From Microcaldota archaeon (GTDB taxonomy: Archaea > Micrarchaeota > Micrarchaeia > Micrarchaeales > CABMGC01): 57,351 nt of DNA. The first letter of the stretch is position 1. Each line of letters starts with the position of its first letter. A program made the translations under genes and the position numbers. The notes under the pieces were generated by a model, which saw nothing but the letters and a program-made list of their open reading frames with translations, made no database searches and was not told the origin of the DNA. Below are positions 18,884 to 29,124 of this stretch, in pieces. The stretch covers positions 1-57,351 of the forward strand of contig JAJYED010000004.1 in NCBI GenBank assembly GCA_021790305.1. Direction: 5' to 3'.

Positions 18884-19971
18884 TGGGGTGTCCCATAATT
18901 ACTCATAAGTGGCCATGACTGCACTTCAGGCCTGATCTTATGAGATTTTACGGGATTGTACAGTTATAAAGAAACAACTTTGCGTCGATTTCCTTCTGTA
19001 TCATATCTTTTGTCTTAGAAAAGACAGATTCTCCGAACATCCCTTTGAACTTCCCATATGCTCCTTCCACTATCCATCTTTTTCCAAAACCAGATTTTTT
19101 CTTCCGTTTCTTTTGTTTTGCAATTCTGTACTTCTTACTGAGAGTGGTATGATACCTGCCATGGTGTCCATGACTGTCACTATCTGTGGGCAAGTCAAAC
19201 TGTTCTATTACTGCCTTTCTTCTCTCCCCTCCACACCTTCTGGTCGCGTTTATTCTTACAGGAACTATGCATCTGAAACTATGTTCCTTTCCCAGTTCAT
19301 GAGTCATTTCTGCGTCCCATGCACGGTCTGCAAAAAGAGATTTCATAGGTCCAAATAACGGATCCAATAATATCTTTGTAGGTTTTATGTCGTGTAGGTT
19401 ATCTTTTGTAACTGTTCTAGTTAACACTCTTCCATTGTCTGTATCTACTGCGAAAAAGAGTTTGATCCAGTCCTTTCTTTTGCCATACATCTTCGTACGG
19501 TATTCTCCATCGTTTACCAGTTTTATTCCTGTAGAATCAATCGCGACCTCAATTTTTTCCCCACTTTTGATTGGATGCGTATTGAAATTTACTTCAGTTT
19601 TCAATTTTTTAATTCGTCTCCACAAAGTCCTAAAATTTGGAGTTTCAACCTGAATATTCCTGAGAATATCTCGTATTGCGCCGGAAACCTGCCTGTAACC
19701 AAACCTGAGAAGACATTTCAAAGCAAATCCTGCAAAAACCAATCCGTTCCCATATATGAACGGTCTGCCGATTTTATCTTCATTCAGCTCCTTCACTTCC
19801 CTGCTTTGAATTAACGCTGCAGGTTCTATATACAGTGAAATCTCTCCTCTTCTTACTAACATATTGTTATATTCTTTCCAATTCCTATTCTTTACCATCT
19901 TAGTCGCCAAAACTAAGATGCCCCTAGGGGTTTATACCCCTTGGGGATTAGTGGAATTATTGGACAACGCA
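18884..19971 (-). mobile_element. IS5-family (ISH1-like) insertion sequence
   Basis: transposase ORF flanked by imperfect TIRs (TGGGGTGTCCCATAATT vs TGCGTTGTCCAATAATT, 14/17) and 8-bp direct repeat GTTTGAAG at 18876-18883 and 19972-19979. Confidence 0.87.
18948..19910 (-). CDS. DDE transposase (IS5/DDE_Tnp_1-like)
   Basis: VAIDSTGIKL..., FFAVDTDNGRVL, LFADRAWDAE, VEGAYGKFKGMFGE. Confidence 0.9.
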   Translation of the reverse strand: MATKMVKNRNWKEYNNMLVRRGEISLYIEPAALIQSREVKELNEDKIGRPFIYGNGLVFAGFALKCLLRFGYRQVSGAIRDILRNIQVETPNFRTLWRRIKKLKTEVNFNTHPIKSGEKIEVAIDSTGIKLVNDGEYRTKMYGKRKDWIKLFFAVDTDNGRVLTRTVTKDNLHDIKPTKILLDPLFGPMKSLFADRAWDAEMTHELGKEHSFRCIVPVRINATRRCGGERRKAVIEQFDLPTDSDSHGHHGRYHTTLSKKYRIAKQKKRKKKSGFGKRWIVEGAYGKFKGMFGESVFSKTKDMIQKEIDAKLFLYNCTIP

Positions 19972-19989
19972 GTTTGAAGATAAGATATA

Positions 19990-20003
19990 AATATCATGAT
20001 ATT
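19990..20003. promoter_or_regulatory. 14-bp perfect palindrome downstream of TATA-like element
   Basis: AATATCATGATATT; 20 bp before the ATG at 20024. Confidence 0.35.
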
Positions 20004-20023
20004 CATTTAATTTCCTTGATAGT

Positions 20024-20233
20024 ATGAGAATAAAGGCAAACAAGGCGACTAGATATCACGGGGATGAACTCGGAATAGGAGCACCTGCATTTATAAGCAG
20101 AGATACAGAAGCGACTGACTCCTTTAAATGGGCATATAGGGGAGCTGACGTTGCTTCAAATAATATACCGAGTAAGAAAAATGCCGATTCTAGATTCTCA
20201 GAAGATTACGGCGGAGAGCCGTTGTTTATCTGA
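20024..20233 (+). CDS. hypothetical small protein
   Basis: 69 aa ORF with TATA-like ATATAAATA upstream; hydrophilic. Confidence 0.5.
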   Translation: MRIKANKATRYHGDELGIGAPAFISRDTEATDSFKWAYRGADVASNNIPSKKNADSRFSEDYGGEPLFI

Positions 20234-20521
20234 TTATCTCTCTATGACAAACTTTTCATAATCGGGGCACTTTGGAAAATTTCCGGAGTGCTCTTCGTAT
20301 CTTTCTATGTGCATTACAGAAGGTCCGTTTTTCATATCGACATTAATCTCCTTCTCAAATTTATCAATTAATTCTTTTTCTGCTATTGCAATTATCCTGA
20401 CGCTTCCGTTCTCCATGTTCCTCACGCTGCCTTTTATGCTGTTCCTAAAGGCCGCTTTCTTTACTAGCCATCTGTATCCTACGCCCTGCACATTGCCATG
20501 GACTATGAGAAGGATCTTCAT
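20234..20521 (-). CDS. acyP: acylphosphatase
   Basis: VHGNVQGVGYRWLVKKAAFRNSIKGSVRNMENGSVRI. Confidence 0.92.
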   Translation of the reverse strand: MKILLIVHGNVQGVGYRWLVKKAAFRNSIKGSVRNMENGSVRIIAIAEKELIDKFEKEINVDMKNGPSVMHIERYEEHSGNFPKCPDYEKFVIER

Positions 20522-20643
20522 ATGATAATATGTTTTTAATCAGTATTATATAATCTTTATCTTTTTCAAATAAAAGTTGAAATATTACAAATATAAGTTA
20601 GAAAAAAGCAAAGATTTATATATTATATATGTACAGTACAATC

Positions 20644-21093
20644 ATGAGCTCTGGAGATAAGATTATTATAAGGACAGTGAGCAGGCCTTCAGGAAAGGAT
20701 GCAGAGGAACTTGTAGATTGGTTCTGCAGGGTCTTCGGCCTATCCGGAGAGAAGGGAGATATAGAGCCTGTGCTGCTGAAAGAGATAATCATTACTAGCG
20801 TTAACGGAGAGGGAACGACGAGCAAGGTTTTGAATGAGAAGCTTGAACTCCCGAGAAGCACCGTGATATACCATCTAAACAGGTTCATATATTCAGGGCT
20901 TGTTGTGCGCAGAGGCAGAAAGTATTATCTGCGTTCCGAGGATATGGAGAGCACGCTTGAGGAGCTGCAGAGCGAGATTGACAGGGAGTTTGGCCGCATG
21001 ATGGAGTTCGCACAGAGGATGGATAGTTTATTTGAGGGTAATTTAGATGCAAGAAACAGAAGATGGAAAGAAAGACGAAAGGGCAGAGCCTGA
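20644..21093 (+). CDS. winged-helix (ArsR-like) transcriptional regulator upstream of grpE-dnaK-dnaJ
   Basis: TTSKVLNEKLELPRSTVIYHLNRFIYSGLVVRRGRKYYLR wHTH; first gene of the chaperone cluster. Confidence 0.75.
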   Translation: MSSGDKIIIRTVSRPSGKDAEELVDWFCRVFGLSGEKGDIEPVLLKEIIITSVNGEGTTSKVLNEKLELPRSTVIYHLNRFIYSGLVVRRGRKYYLRSEDMESTLEELQSEIDREFGRMMEFAQRMDSLFEGNLDARNRRWKERRKGRA

Positions 21094-21604
21094 GAAGAAG
21101 GAGACTGCAGAGCAGAGCTCTCCGGAGAAGGAGATAGCTGATCTTAAGGACAGGATGCTCAGGCTTGCTGCTGAATTCGACAACTACAAGAAGCGCGTTG
21201 TCAAGGATCTTGGCGCTTCCTCTGACAAGGGAAAGGCTGAGATAATTGCAAAACTGCTCCCTGTTATAGACGAGTTTGAGCTTGCGATAAGCAATATGGA
21301 TATTAAGCAGGAGCATGCGAAGGGTATCAGTCTGATATACTCGAACTTCATAAGCATACTTAAATCCGCTGGACTCAGGGCACTAGATGTATCTGGAAGG
21401 TACGATCCGTACAAGCAGGAGATAGTTCTTGTGGAAGAGAGCGATGAGGAAGAAGGCACTATAATCGAGGTAGTAAGGAAAGGGTATGCATTCAATGAAA
21501 TAATGCTTAGGCCCGCATCTGTGATAGTCGCGAAGAAGAGGCATGTTGAGCAAACAAAAAACAAAGAAGAAAACAAAGAGGAAAATAAGAAAGATGGTGA
21601 ATGA
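21047..21604 (+). CDS. grpE: nucleotide exchange factor GrpE
   Basis: [13 protein letters not shown]..., [12 protein letters not shown]-like, [22 protein letters not shown]. Confidence 0.92.
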   Translation: MQETEDGKKDERAEPEKKETAEQSSPEKEIADLKDRMLRLAAEFDNYKKRVVKDLGASSDKGKAEIIAKLLPVIDEFELAISNMDIKQEHAKGISLIYSNFISILKSAGLRALDVSGRYDPYKQEIVLVEESDEEEGTIIEVVRKGYAFNEIMLRPASVIVAKKRHVEQTKNKEENKEENKKDGE

Positions 21605-21605
21605 T

Positions 21606-23459
21606 ATGAAAATTATTGGAATAGATCTTGGAACGAGCAACAGTGCTGCAGCAGTACTTGAAGGAGGAAGACCGGTCCTGATACCAAGCGCAGAAGGGAC
21701 CTCGCTTTATGGAAAGTCCTTCCCAAGCTATGTCGCATTTACAAAGGATGGGCAGAGACTTGTCGGAGAGCCTGCAAGGAGGCAGGCTGTAGCAAATCCG
21801 GAAGGGACCGTAGCTGCATTCAAGAGGAAGATGGGTACCGATTTCAAATACGAGATATTCGGTAAGAAGTACTCGCCCCAGGAATTGTCGGCTGCAATAT
21901 TGCAGAAGATAAAGAAGGATGCTGAAGCCTTCCTCGGGGAGGAGGTTATAAAGGCAGTGATAACGGTGCCTGCATACTTTGACGACAACCAGAGGCAGGC
22001 AACAAAGGATGCTGGAGAGATTGCAGGCCTTGAAGTGATAAGGCTTGTCAATGAACCTACAGCTGCTTCTCTTGCATACGGGATAGATAAGGGAGCCAAA
22101 GAGGCGAAGATACTGGTATACGACTTTGGAGGAGGAACGCTTGACGTAACCATAATGGAATTTGGCGGCGGTGTTTTTGAGGTAAAGGCTACAAGCGGAG
22201 ACACCCATCTTGGAGGAACAGATATGGATAATGCAATAGTTGAATTCCTCCTTGCCGAGATAAAGAAGAGCACAGGAGCAGATGTTTCGAAGGACAAGCA
22301 GGCAGTGCAGAGAGTCAGAGAGGCTGGAGAGCGTGCAAAGATAGAACTCTCTACCACAGTTTCGACAGACATAAACCTTCCCTTCCTTGCGATGGGTGCT
22401 AACAACACTCCTGTTAACTTCTCGTACCAGATGAGCAGGGCGAAGCTCGAAGAGATAGTCATACAGATAGTAGAGAGGACGACGAAGCCGGTAATGCAGG
22501 CCATGAAGGATGCGAAGCTTGAGCCAAAGGACATAGACAAGGTAATACTTGTCGGCGGCCCAACAAGGATGCCCATAGTGCAGAGATATATAGAACAGCT
22601 GCTTGGGAAGAAGATAGAGCGCGGCGTTGATCCTATGGAAGCGGTAGCTTTCGGCGCGGCCATACAGGCAGGAGTGCTTACAGGTGAGGTAAAGGATGTC
22701 GTTCTTCTCGACGTTACTCCGCTATCCCTTGGGCTTGAGACCATGGGAGGGGTGATGACCAAGATCATAGACAGGAATACGACAATACCTGTCAAGAGAT
22801 CCCAGATATTCACAACTGCAGAGGATAACCAGCCTACGGTAGACATACACATACTGCAGGGAGAAAGGAGCATTGCAAAAGACAATATAGAGCTTGGCAG
22901 ATTCGAGCTCACAGGTCTTCCTCCAGCAAGAAGAGGAACGCCGCAGATAGAGGTTACCTTCGACATAGATGCAAACGGGATACTCCACGTCCATGCAAAG
23001 GATAAGGCAACAGGAAAAGAGCAATCCATGCAGGTAATGGCACCTAACAAGATGAACAGGGATGATATTGAGACGAAGATAAAGGAGGCTGAGCAGAACG
23101 CAGAGCAGGATAAGGAGCTGCTTGAAAAGATACAGCTCAAGAATGACGCCGAGTCCATCATATACACTACTGACAGAGCGCTGAAGGATTACAAGGATAA
23201 GATACCTGCTGACGTATCTGACAGCATAAGCAACTTGAAGAATGAGCTTGAGGATGCGGTAAAGAAAGAGGATTATCAGGGAATAAAGGACGGGCTTGAC
23301 AAGCTCAGGGAGGAGCTCCAGAAGATAGGCGGAAGCATGTATGGGCAGGGAGCTGGAGGAGAACCTGGACCAGAAGCTGCGCCTGGCCCTGGTCCCGGTC
23401 CTGATGCAGGAGAGGGAGGAGATGGAAGCGTAGATGCGGATTTCAAAGTGCAGAAATAG
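21606..23459 (+). CDS. dnaK: molecular chaperone DnaK (Hsp70)
   Basis: [47 protein letters not shown]; true start at 21606 just after grpE stop. Confidence 0.97.
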   Translation: MKIIGIDLGTSNSAAAVLEGGRPVLIPSAEGTSLYGKSFPSYVAFTKDGQRLVGEPARRQAVANPEGTVAAFKRKMGTDFKYEIFGKKYSPQELSAAILQKIKKDAEAFLGEEVIKAVITVPAYFDDNQRQATKDAGEIAGLEVIRLVNEPTAASLAYGIDKGAKEAKILVYDFGGGTLDVTIMEFGGGVFEVKATSGDTHLGGTDMDNAIVEFLLAEIKKSTGADVSKDKQAVQRVREAGERAKIELSTTVSTDINLPFLAMGANNTPVNFSYQMSRAKLEEIVIQIVERTTKPVMQAMKDAKLEPKDIDKVILVGGPTRMPIVQRYIEQLLGKKIERGVDPMEAVAFGAAIQAGVLTGEVKDVVLLDVTPLSLGLETMGGVMTKIIDRNTTIPVKRSQIFTTAEDNQPTVDIHILQGERSIAKDNIELGRFELTGLPPARRGTPQIEVTFDIDANGILHVHAKDKATGKEQSMQVMAPNKMNRDDIETKIKEAEQNAEQDKELLEKIQLKNDAESIIYTTDRALKDYKDKIPADVSDSISNLKNELEDAVKKEDYQGIKDGLDKLREELQKIGGSMYGQGAGGEPGPEAAPGPGPGPDAGEGGDGSVDADFKVQK

Positions 23460-23468
23460 GGTTGAACG

Positions 23469-24593
23469 ATGGCAAAGGATTACTATAGCATTCTCGGAGT
23501 TCCAAAGAACGCTAGCCAAGCCCAGATAAAGGAGGCTTACAGGAAGCTTGTGCTGAAGAACCACCCTGACATAAACAAGAACGATGAAGCCAAGACCAAG
23601 ATGCAGGAGATAAACGAGGCTTATGCGGTCCTTGGAAACGAGGAGAAGCGCAAGCAGTATGATACATATGGTCCGGAGATGTTCAACAGGCAGTTCTCCC
23701 AAGAGGACATATTCAGGGGCATGAACTTTGAAGATATTATAAGGGATATGGGCCTCAACATAAACTTCGGCGGCTTCGGATCTGAAGACCTTTTCGGCAG
23801 CTTCTTTGGAGGACCTAGGCAGAACAGGGATGTTGGACAGAGCATATTATACAGGATGGACCTTACGCTGGAAGAGATAGCAAGAGGTACAAAGAAGAAG
23901 ATAACAATAAAGCATCTAAAGAGGTGCTCCCGCTGCTCCGGAGCAGGAGGAGAGCCAGGTTCAAAGCCCGTAAAGTGCCCAAGGTGTAAGGGCACAGGGT
24001 ACATAAGCAGGCAGCAGCGCTCGATGTTTGGCAGCATAAACACCGTTACCCCTTGTGAAGATTGCGGGGGAGCTGGAAAATACTATGACAAGGTATGCAA
24101 AGTATGCTCAGGAAAAGGAGGGGTCCTTGCATCTGAGAATGTCGAGGTTTCCATTCCTTCCGGAGTTACCCATGGGATGAGGCTGCGCCTTGAAGGCATG
24201 GGAGATTTTGGAAAGGATGGAAATGGAGACCTTTACATAGAGATAAGAGAGCTTGGTCATCGCATTTTCAAGAGGAGCGGGGATACGGTCATGGTTGATG
24301 TAAAGGTACCGTTTTACATAGCGGCACTTGGAGGAGGCGTATCCGTTCCGACGCTCTTGCATGGAAATAAGGAGATTGAGATAGAAAAAGGTACGCAGCA
24401 GGGAAAGAAGATATTCCTCAAGGACGAGGGGATTAAGAGATTCAATGGAAGTGCGATAGGAGAGGAGATAGCAGTAGTGAATATAGAGATACCTAAAGAG
24501 CTGACAAAGGAGGAAAGGGAGCTTATGGAAAAGCTCAAGGAGCTTGGGGAGCAGCATAAAGATGGCTCTAAGAAAAGGTTCGGCTTGTTCTGA
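23469..24593 (+). CDS. dnaJ: chaperone DnaJ
   Basis: J domain with HPD, CxxCxGxG zinc-finger repeats. Confidence 0.96.
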   Translation: MAKDYYSILGVPKNASQAQIKEAYRKLVLKNHPDINKNDEAKTKMQEINEAYAVLGNEEKRKQYDTYGPEMFNRQFSQEDIFRGMNFEDIIRDMGLNINFGGFGSEDLFGSFFGGPRQNRDVGQSILYRMDLTLEEIARGTKKKITIKHLKRCSRCSGAGGEPGSKPVKCPRCKGTGYISRQQRSMFGSINTVTPCEDCGGAGKYYDKVCKVCSGKGGVLASENVEVSIPSGVTHGMRLRLEGMGDFGKDGNGDLYIEIRELGHRIFKRSGDTVMVDVKVPFYIAALGGGVSVPTLLHGNKEIEIEKGTQQGKKIFLKDEGIKRFNGSAIGEEIAVVNIEIPKELTKEERELMEKLKELGEQHKDGSKKRFGLF

Positions 24594-24641
24594 GTAGTGC
24601 GATACCTATTTAAAATTGGGATTTCAGATATATTCGATATT

Positions 24642-25340
24642 ATGCGCTTCTCGATGTACCATGCGATTCTTCTAGTGTGCATATTTACAGCCACAGGATA
24701 TGGTGCAAGCGTTAATTCCACTAATCAGACAACAGGCTACTCGACCATACTTGTAAATACCTCTTTTGTTATGCCAAATTATCAAACCAAGTACGTTAAC
24801 TTCATTGTTTATCCTCTTTCAAACGTAAGCAGCTACACTACTCTAGAGTTGCTGAATCAGAGCTCATTCACAAAATATAACATGAGCGTAAAGCTTCTGA
24901 ACAATAGCGGGTATCCGCCATTCGTGGGTCAGATTGTGATTGCGCCGACAAATCATACGCCTAGTAATTTTTATCTGATCCGGTTGCAGGCTGTTGGTGG
25001 AAATCCTTCGAACTTTACCGAGGTTGTTAACGTAACCATACTTAACAGCACGCTGTATGAAGAGTATATAGGCCTGCAGAATTCCGTAAACAGCATAATA
25101 AATGGAAATACGACTTCCGTAAGCACGGTTAGCACCGTACCTGTAACACAGCAGACTACAGCCATTTACAATACTGCCAGTTCTGTGCAGACAACAGCTT
25201 ACGTCAATACAACTATAGCCACTACTGTTGCAACTGCTGCGCCACAGAATGGTAACTTGCTTTTGTATGCGGTTATCGTAATAGTGGTTGTGGTAGCGAT
25301 TGGCACATACCTGTTTTTGATGAATAAGAAGAGGCGATGA
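24642..25340 (+). CDS. secreted, C-terminally anchored Thr-rich protein
   Basis: signal-like N-terminus, NxS/T sequons, Thr-rich stalk, C-terminal TM + NKKRR. Confidence 0.7.
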   Translation: MRFSMYHAILLVCIFTATGYGASVNSTNQTTGYSTILVNTSFVMPNYQTKYVNFIVYPLSNVSSYTTLELLNQSSFTKYNMSVKLLNNSGYPPFVGQIVIAPTNHTPSNFYLIRLQAVGGNPSNFTEVVNVTILNSTLYEEYIGLQNSVNSIINGNTTSVSTVSTVPVTQQTTAIYNTASSVQTTAYVNTTIATTVATAAPQNGNLLLYAVIVIVVVVAIGTYLFLMNKKRR

Positions 25341-25343
25341 TTC

Positions 25344-25652
25344 ATGAAAGGAAATAAGGTACAGGCAGAGGTAGCCGAATTTCGTATAAAAAGGCTCTTC
25401 TCGCTTGCAAAAGAATCGATGGATCCAGATTCGCCAATGCATGGGCTAGGAAAGAGATACGTACATATAGCAGAGGAGATAAGCTCGCATTACAGGATAA
25501 GGATACCTGATAAGATAAGGGTACAGATATGCCGGTCTTGCCATAATCTTCTTGTCCCTGGAATAAACGCAAAGGTAAGAGTAGTCTCTGACAAGGATTA
25601 TGTTGCTTATTTATGCGAGTGTGGAGCGGAGCGCCACATTTTTTACAGATAG
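25344..25652 (+). CDS. rnp4: RNase P protein component 4 (Rpp21/Rpr2-like)
   Basis: KRYVHIAEEISSHYRIRIPDKIRVQICRSCHNLLVPG...LCECGAERHIFYR. Confidence 0.85.
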   Translation: MKGNKVQAEVAEFRIKRLFSLAKESMDPDSPMHGLGKRYVHIAEEISSHYRIRIPDKIRVQICRSCHNLLVPGINAKVRVVSDKDYVAYLCECGAERHIFYR

Positions 25653-25656
25653 TATC

Positions 25657-26178
25657 TTATTTTACGCCAAGCTTTTTTAGCATCAGTTCGGACAATACGT
25701 CTACTCTCTCCGGATCGCTTAGCGTTATTATGTTTTTCTGGTCTTCCAGATAGTTTTCAGAAGCCTTGCCATGGTACAGCCTGATTACATCTCTTATTGA
25801 AGGGTCTTTTGGGGCTGCCACTTTTATCTCTGATATTATATTTGATCTTGCGATTATCTTTATTGCATTGTTTATCCCCACTATTATCTTGCCCCTGTTT
25901 GCGAATGAGGATATAACTTCAAGGAGAGGCCTGAAATCGTATAGTCTGTAAGACTCCACCCCAGGACCATCTGCCAGTATTATGGCATCGAAATCGTTGC
26001 CTTTTATGCGGCCTGCGTTAGTGAATCTGCTGTATACTGCACCATGAGAGCCAACGCACTCTTTTGTAGAGTAGCTTGCAAGCACGACTTCCACTCCCCA
26101 TTTTTCAAGCGTATTTTTTATGCTTGATATAGATTCATCCCTGAAGTCCTTTGGAGGTATAAGCATTACTACGCGCAT
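25657..26178 (-). CDS. DJ-1/PfpI-like protein
   Basis: MRVVMLIPPKDFRDESI, DAIILADGPGVESYR, IIVGINNAIKIIA. Confidence 0.72.
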   Translation of the reverse strand: MRVVMLIPPKDFRDESISSIKNTLEKWGVEVVLASYSTKECVGSHGAVYSRFTNAGRIKGNDFDAIILADGPGVESYRLYDFRPLLEVISSFANRGKIIVGINNAIKIIARSNIISEIKVAAPKDPSIRDVIRLYHGKASENYLEDQKNIITLSDPERVDVLSELMLKKLGVK

Positions 26179-26216
26179 TTTATCACAAATTGTTGGACTA
26201 TAAAGATTATAACCTT

Positions 26217-28193
26217 TTACATGCCCCTATGCAGCCTTGACCTGGATATGAAATATACTATGAATGCTATTGCAACTATTCCTATTAAAATCTCAATGTC
26301 ATATACAGATACAAATATCTGTCTTATCTGGGTGCCGCCAGATGCAGAAGCATACTCGGTTATTCCACCATAGGTCGCACTCAGGTTTACCATGCCGTAT
26401 GGAAGATCCCTGAATGATATCCTTCCGTCAGTAGCTTGTAAATTTTCTGAACTTCCGTTGGCAAAAACCGCATGGATAGTTGCGTTTATAGGATTGTCAA
26501 AAATATCGGTGAATGTTGCGTTTATATTATACAGGGGCAGATTTACGAATACCGTACTGTTGCGCGTTATGCTTATCGGTTGGTTTAGTGCCATCTTCAT
26601 GTTGTCGTAGTAGACTCCGGTTATGTTATATGTCTGATCAGGGAATAGGAAGGCTGAATTATTGTATGCCTTGCCGTTTAGGTATATCTTTGAAGGGAAG
26701 ACCCTGTTTCCATATTCGTCTGTGGTCTCGAGAGAGGCAAGGTACTGCTTCTTGAATATTGCAGCCACAGTTACCGGCCGAGTCACGATGAAATTCATGT
26801 ATGTGTCAGAAGAGCCGTTGCTCCATGCGTAGAATGATGTTTGTGAAAAGTTCGATCTTTTTACTGTGTAGTTGCTAATTGATACTGTGGCGTTGGTGCC
26901 ATAGGCATACCATCCACTTCCGCTTATGCTGCCGTACTTTGAGCTTGCGTTTACGTAGTATTCCTTGATGAAAGTTGCGCTGATGTTGAATGGAGAATTG
27001 GCATATGCGCTTCCGGAAGGTTTATTGTTCCCGTTTGACCAGTTTTGGAAGACGTACCTTGTTGTTTGGTTGTAATAATAAGTGGAATTGTCTACGGCAT
27101 AGTTCACCATGCTTCCTGCATTATACCAGCCAGCGCCTTTTGCTGCACCATAAGAAGAATTTACATTTATCAGGTATTGAAGCTGCCAGTTTGCGTTCTC
27201 AGTTATATTGCTCGATATTGAGATAGTAGTGGAGTTATCCGGTCCTGTATAGCTGCCTGCTCCTGTGCCTGACCAGCCTTCGAACACTGCCCTTGTACCG
27301 TTTCCCATGTACACATACTTTGGCTCTGATATCTGCTGGCTTGAGTAAGCCTGGAATTGTGCTGTTGAATTCTTGGCACCGTATGCAGAGATGATCTTGA
27401 GGTAATAGCCGAAGTCCCATAGTTGGTATCCGTTGTTTGGCTGCGCAAGTCCTGAACCTGCCTCAAAATAGTTTATTCTTGACCCTATCTCTGAGACACC
27501 GTAAGGGTTTTGCAATGCCTTGTCGCTTCCTACACCATATCCTATGTAAGAATAGCCGTGCGGCACAGGATAGACTTCTCCTGCAGAATTGTAGAAAGAG
27601 AAATTTGAGAATATAACTGGCAGTATACGGGTGTTTGCGCCTGTAGAATTTGCCATCTCACCGAAGGCAACAGGTGCATTGCTCCCTGAAGATCCTGTCC
27701 CAAGATCGACTGTGCCTATCTGATTTCCGTTTAATAGAAAATGCCATACTCCGTTTGAATAATAAAACGAATACCTGTTGAATTTGCCATCAGGTCCAGC
27801 TGAACCGTCTGGCCCTATTGCACCCATAAAGGTGCTTGAATTAGAATTAGGAAGGAAGTATTCGTAGAACCATTCTGCGTCGCCTTTGTTTATGTACGCT
27901 GTGCTTGTGCAGTTGTATTGATTGCAGTATGAAGGATAGTTGCCGGACTGGTTTTCTATAACGTAGCCCACCTGTATGAATGCACCGTTTGCCAGGTTTT
28001 CGCCTGTCCAGAAGCCTATGGAGCCATTTTCCAGATAAGGCTGTGCTACTGTCTGTATTGTCACGGCTGCGCCTGTGTTATGGTAGGTTATCTGGTCCCC
28101 TGTCGCACCGAACTGGAACCAGTACTGGGCGTTGGCACTGTAAATAAGTACAGAGGCAAGTATGAAAATAGCAAATGCATCACGCCCTCTCAT
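26217..28193 (-). CDS. large surface protein: LamG-like N-terminus, bacterial-repeat (WSNG) modules, C-terminal TM
   Basis: signal peptide, many sequons, repeated YVNASSKYGSISGSGWY...FYAWSNG units, C-terminal TM + SRLHRGM. Confidence 0.75.
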   Translation of the reverse strand: MRGRDAFAIFILASVLIYSANAQYWFQFGATGDQITYHNTGAAVTIQTVAQPYLENGSIGFWTGENLANGAFIQVGYVIENQSGNYPSYCNQYNCTSTAYINKGDAEWFYEYFLPNSNSSTFMGAIGPDGSAGPDGKFNRYSFYYSNGVWHFLLNGNQIGTVDLGTGSSGSNAPVAFGEMANSTGANTRILPVIFSNFSFYNSAGEVYPVPHGYSYIGYGVGSDKALQNPYGVSEIGSRINYFEAGSGLAQPNNGYQLWDFGYYLKIISAYGAKNSTAQFQAYSSQQISEPKYVYMGNGTRAVFEGWSGTGAGSYTGPDNSTTISISSNITENANWQLQYLINVNSSYGAAKGAGWYNAGSMVNYAVDNSTYYYNQTTRYVFQNWSNGNNKPSGSAYANSPFNISATFIKEYYVNASSKYGSISGSGWYAYGTNATVSISNYTVKRSNFSQTSFYAWSNGSSDTYMNFIVTRPVTVAAIFKKQYLASLETTDEYGNRVFPSKIYLNGKAYNNSAFLFPDQTYNITGVYYDNMKMALNQPISITRNSTVFVNLPLYNINATFTDIFDNPINATIHAVFANGSSENLQATDGRISFRDLPYGMVNLSATYGGITEYASASGGTQIRQIFVSVYDIEILIGIVAIAFIVYFISRSRLHRGM

Positions 28194-28983
28194 AGTCAAT
28201 CCCAAGCTCTTCAAGTTTATTTATAATCGCAGACCTAGGCTCCGATCCCAAGCTCTTCCAGTCTATGACTGCAAGTTCGGTTTCCTGGTCGCTCCTTTTT
28301 ATCGCAGCCTCGATCATATCAGTATTCCATGTGCTGCCATCTTTTATAAAAGAGTGGCTGGGCATTATGTGCCCGAATGCATAGCCCTTTTCCAGCGCCA
28401 GCCTTGTGAATTTTGATGGATAATGGTTTCCGCCTATGCCTATAACAGCATGTGAATAATCCTGGGAGTTATCTGCCATGGACTGTGCGGCGCTTATCGA
28501 AGCCTGTCCGAGAATTTCTGCCGATTCATGATTGCTAACCATGGCTTCGCTTCCTCCGAACTCTATGAATGTACAGGGAGTATCGAGCAGAGGGCCGTGA
28601 TGTGTGGCTTCGTATACCTTGTTTGTCCCTTCTGGTGCTCTTTCCGATAGATTCCTCATGCATGCAAGCATGAGTACAGGAGAAGAGGTTGAGAGTTTCT
28701 TCGGCATGCCCCCTAGCGATGCCTCTTTTGTCCAATTCCCTAAGGAGTGGGATGTGAAAGAGGTTATGCCTGCAGAGCTGTGATGCCTGCTCATGAATAG
28801 CACTGTGCTGAAACCCATCTTGTCCACATAGTCTGCGGTAATGAGAGATCCTTCGATCCTGAGCAGCTCTACCTTGTCCTGAATGACCCTTCCATCCCTG
28901 TCCTCGAAATCATACCCCTTTTTTATGAACTCGGCGGCATTCTTTGATACAGGATCGCTATCTGAATAGGCTATGCATATCAT
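28180..28983 (-). CDS. dtdA: D-aminoacyl-tRNA deacylase, archaeal DTD2/GEK1 family
   Basis: FMSRHHSSAGITSFTSHSLGNW, EATHHGPLL, FIEFGGSE, GIGGNHYPSKFT, GHIMPSH. Confidence 0.9.
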   Translation of the reverse strand: MICIAYSDSDPVSKNAAEFIKKGYDFEDRDGRVIQDKVELLRIEGSLITADYVDKMGFSTVLFMSRHHSSAGITSFTSHSLGNWTKEASLGGMPKKLSTSSPVLMLACMRNLSERAPEGTNKVYEATHHGPLLDTPCTFIEFGGSEAMVSNHESAEILGQASISAAQSMADNSQDYSHAVIGIGGNHYPSKFTRLALEKGYAFGHIMPSHSFIKDGSTWNTDMIEAAIKRSDQETELAVIDWKSLGSEPRSAIINKLEELGIDYERA

Positions 28984-29124
28984 GCTAACGCATCGGATAA
29001 GGGTTTTCAAGATATAAAGCTTGAGGTTAGTTGTCTTCAGAGAACTTCAAATTAAGATAAGCTATATATTATTATCGTGGTTAGTAGTTGTATAGCTTTT
29101 TGCTGATGCTCTGGCATAGGTGAT

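Noticed and set aside
21507-23702. Antisense ORFs of 233, 479 and 326 aa opposite grpE/dnaK/dnaJ
   Set aside because: Fully overlap strongly conserved chaperone genes and show low-complexity composition without motifs.
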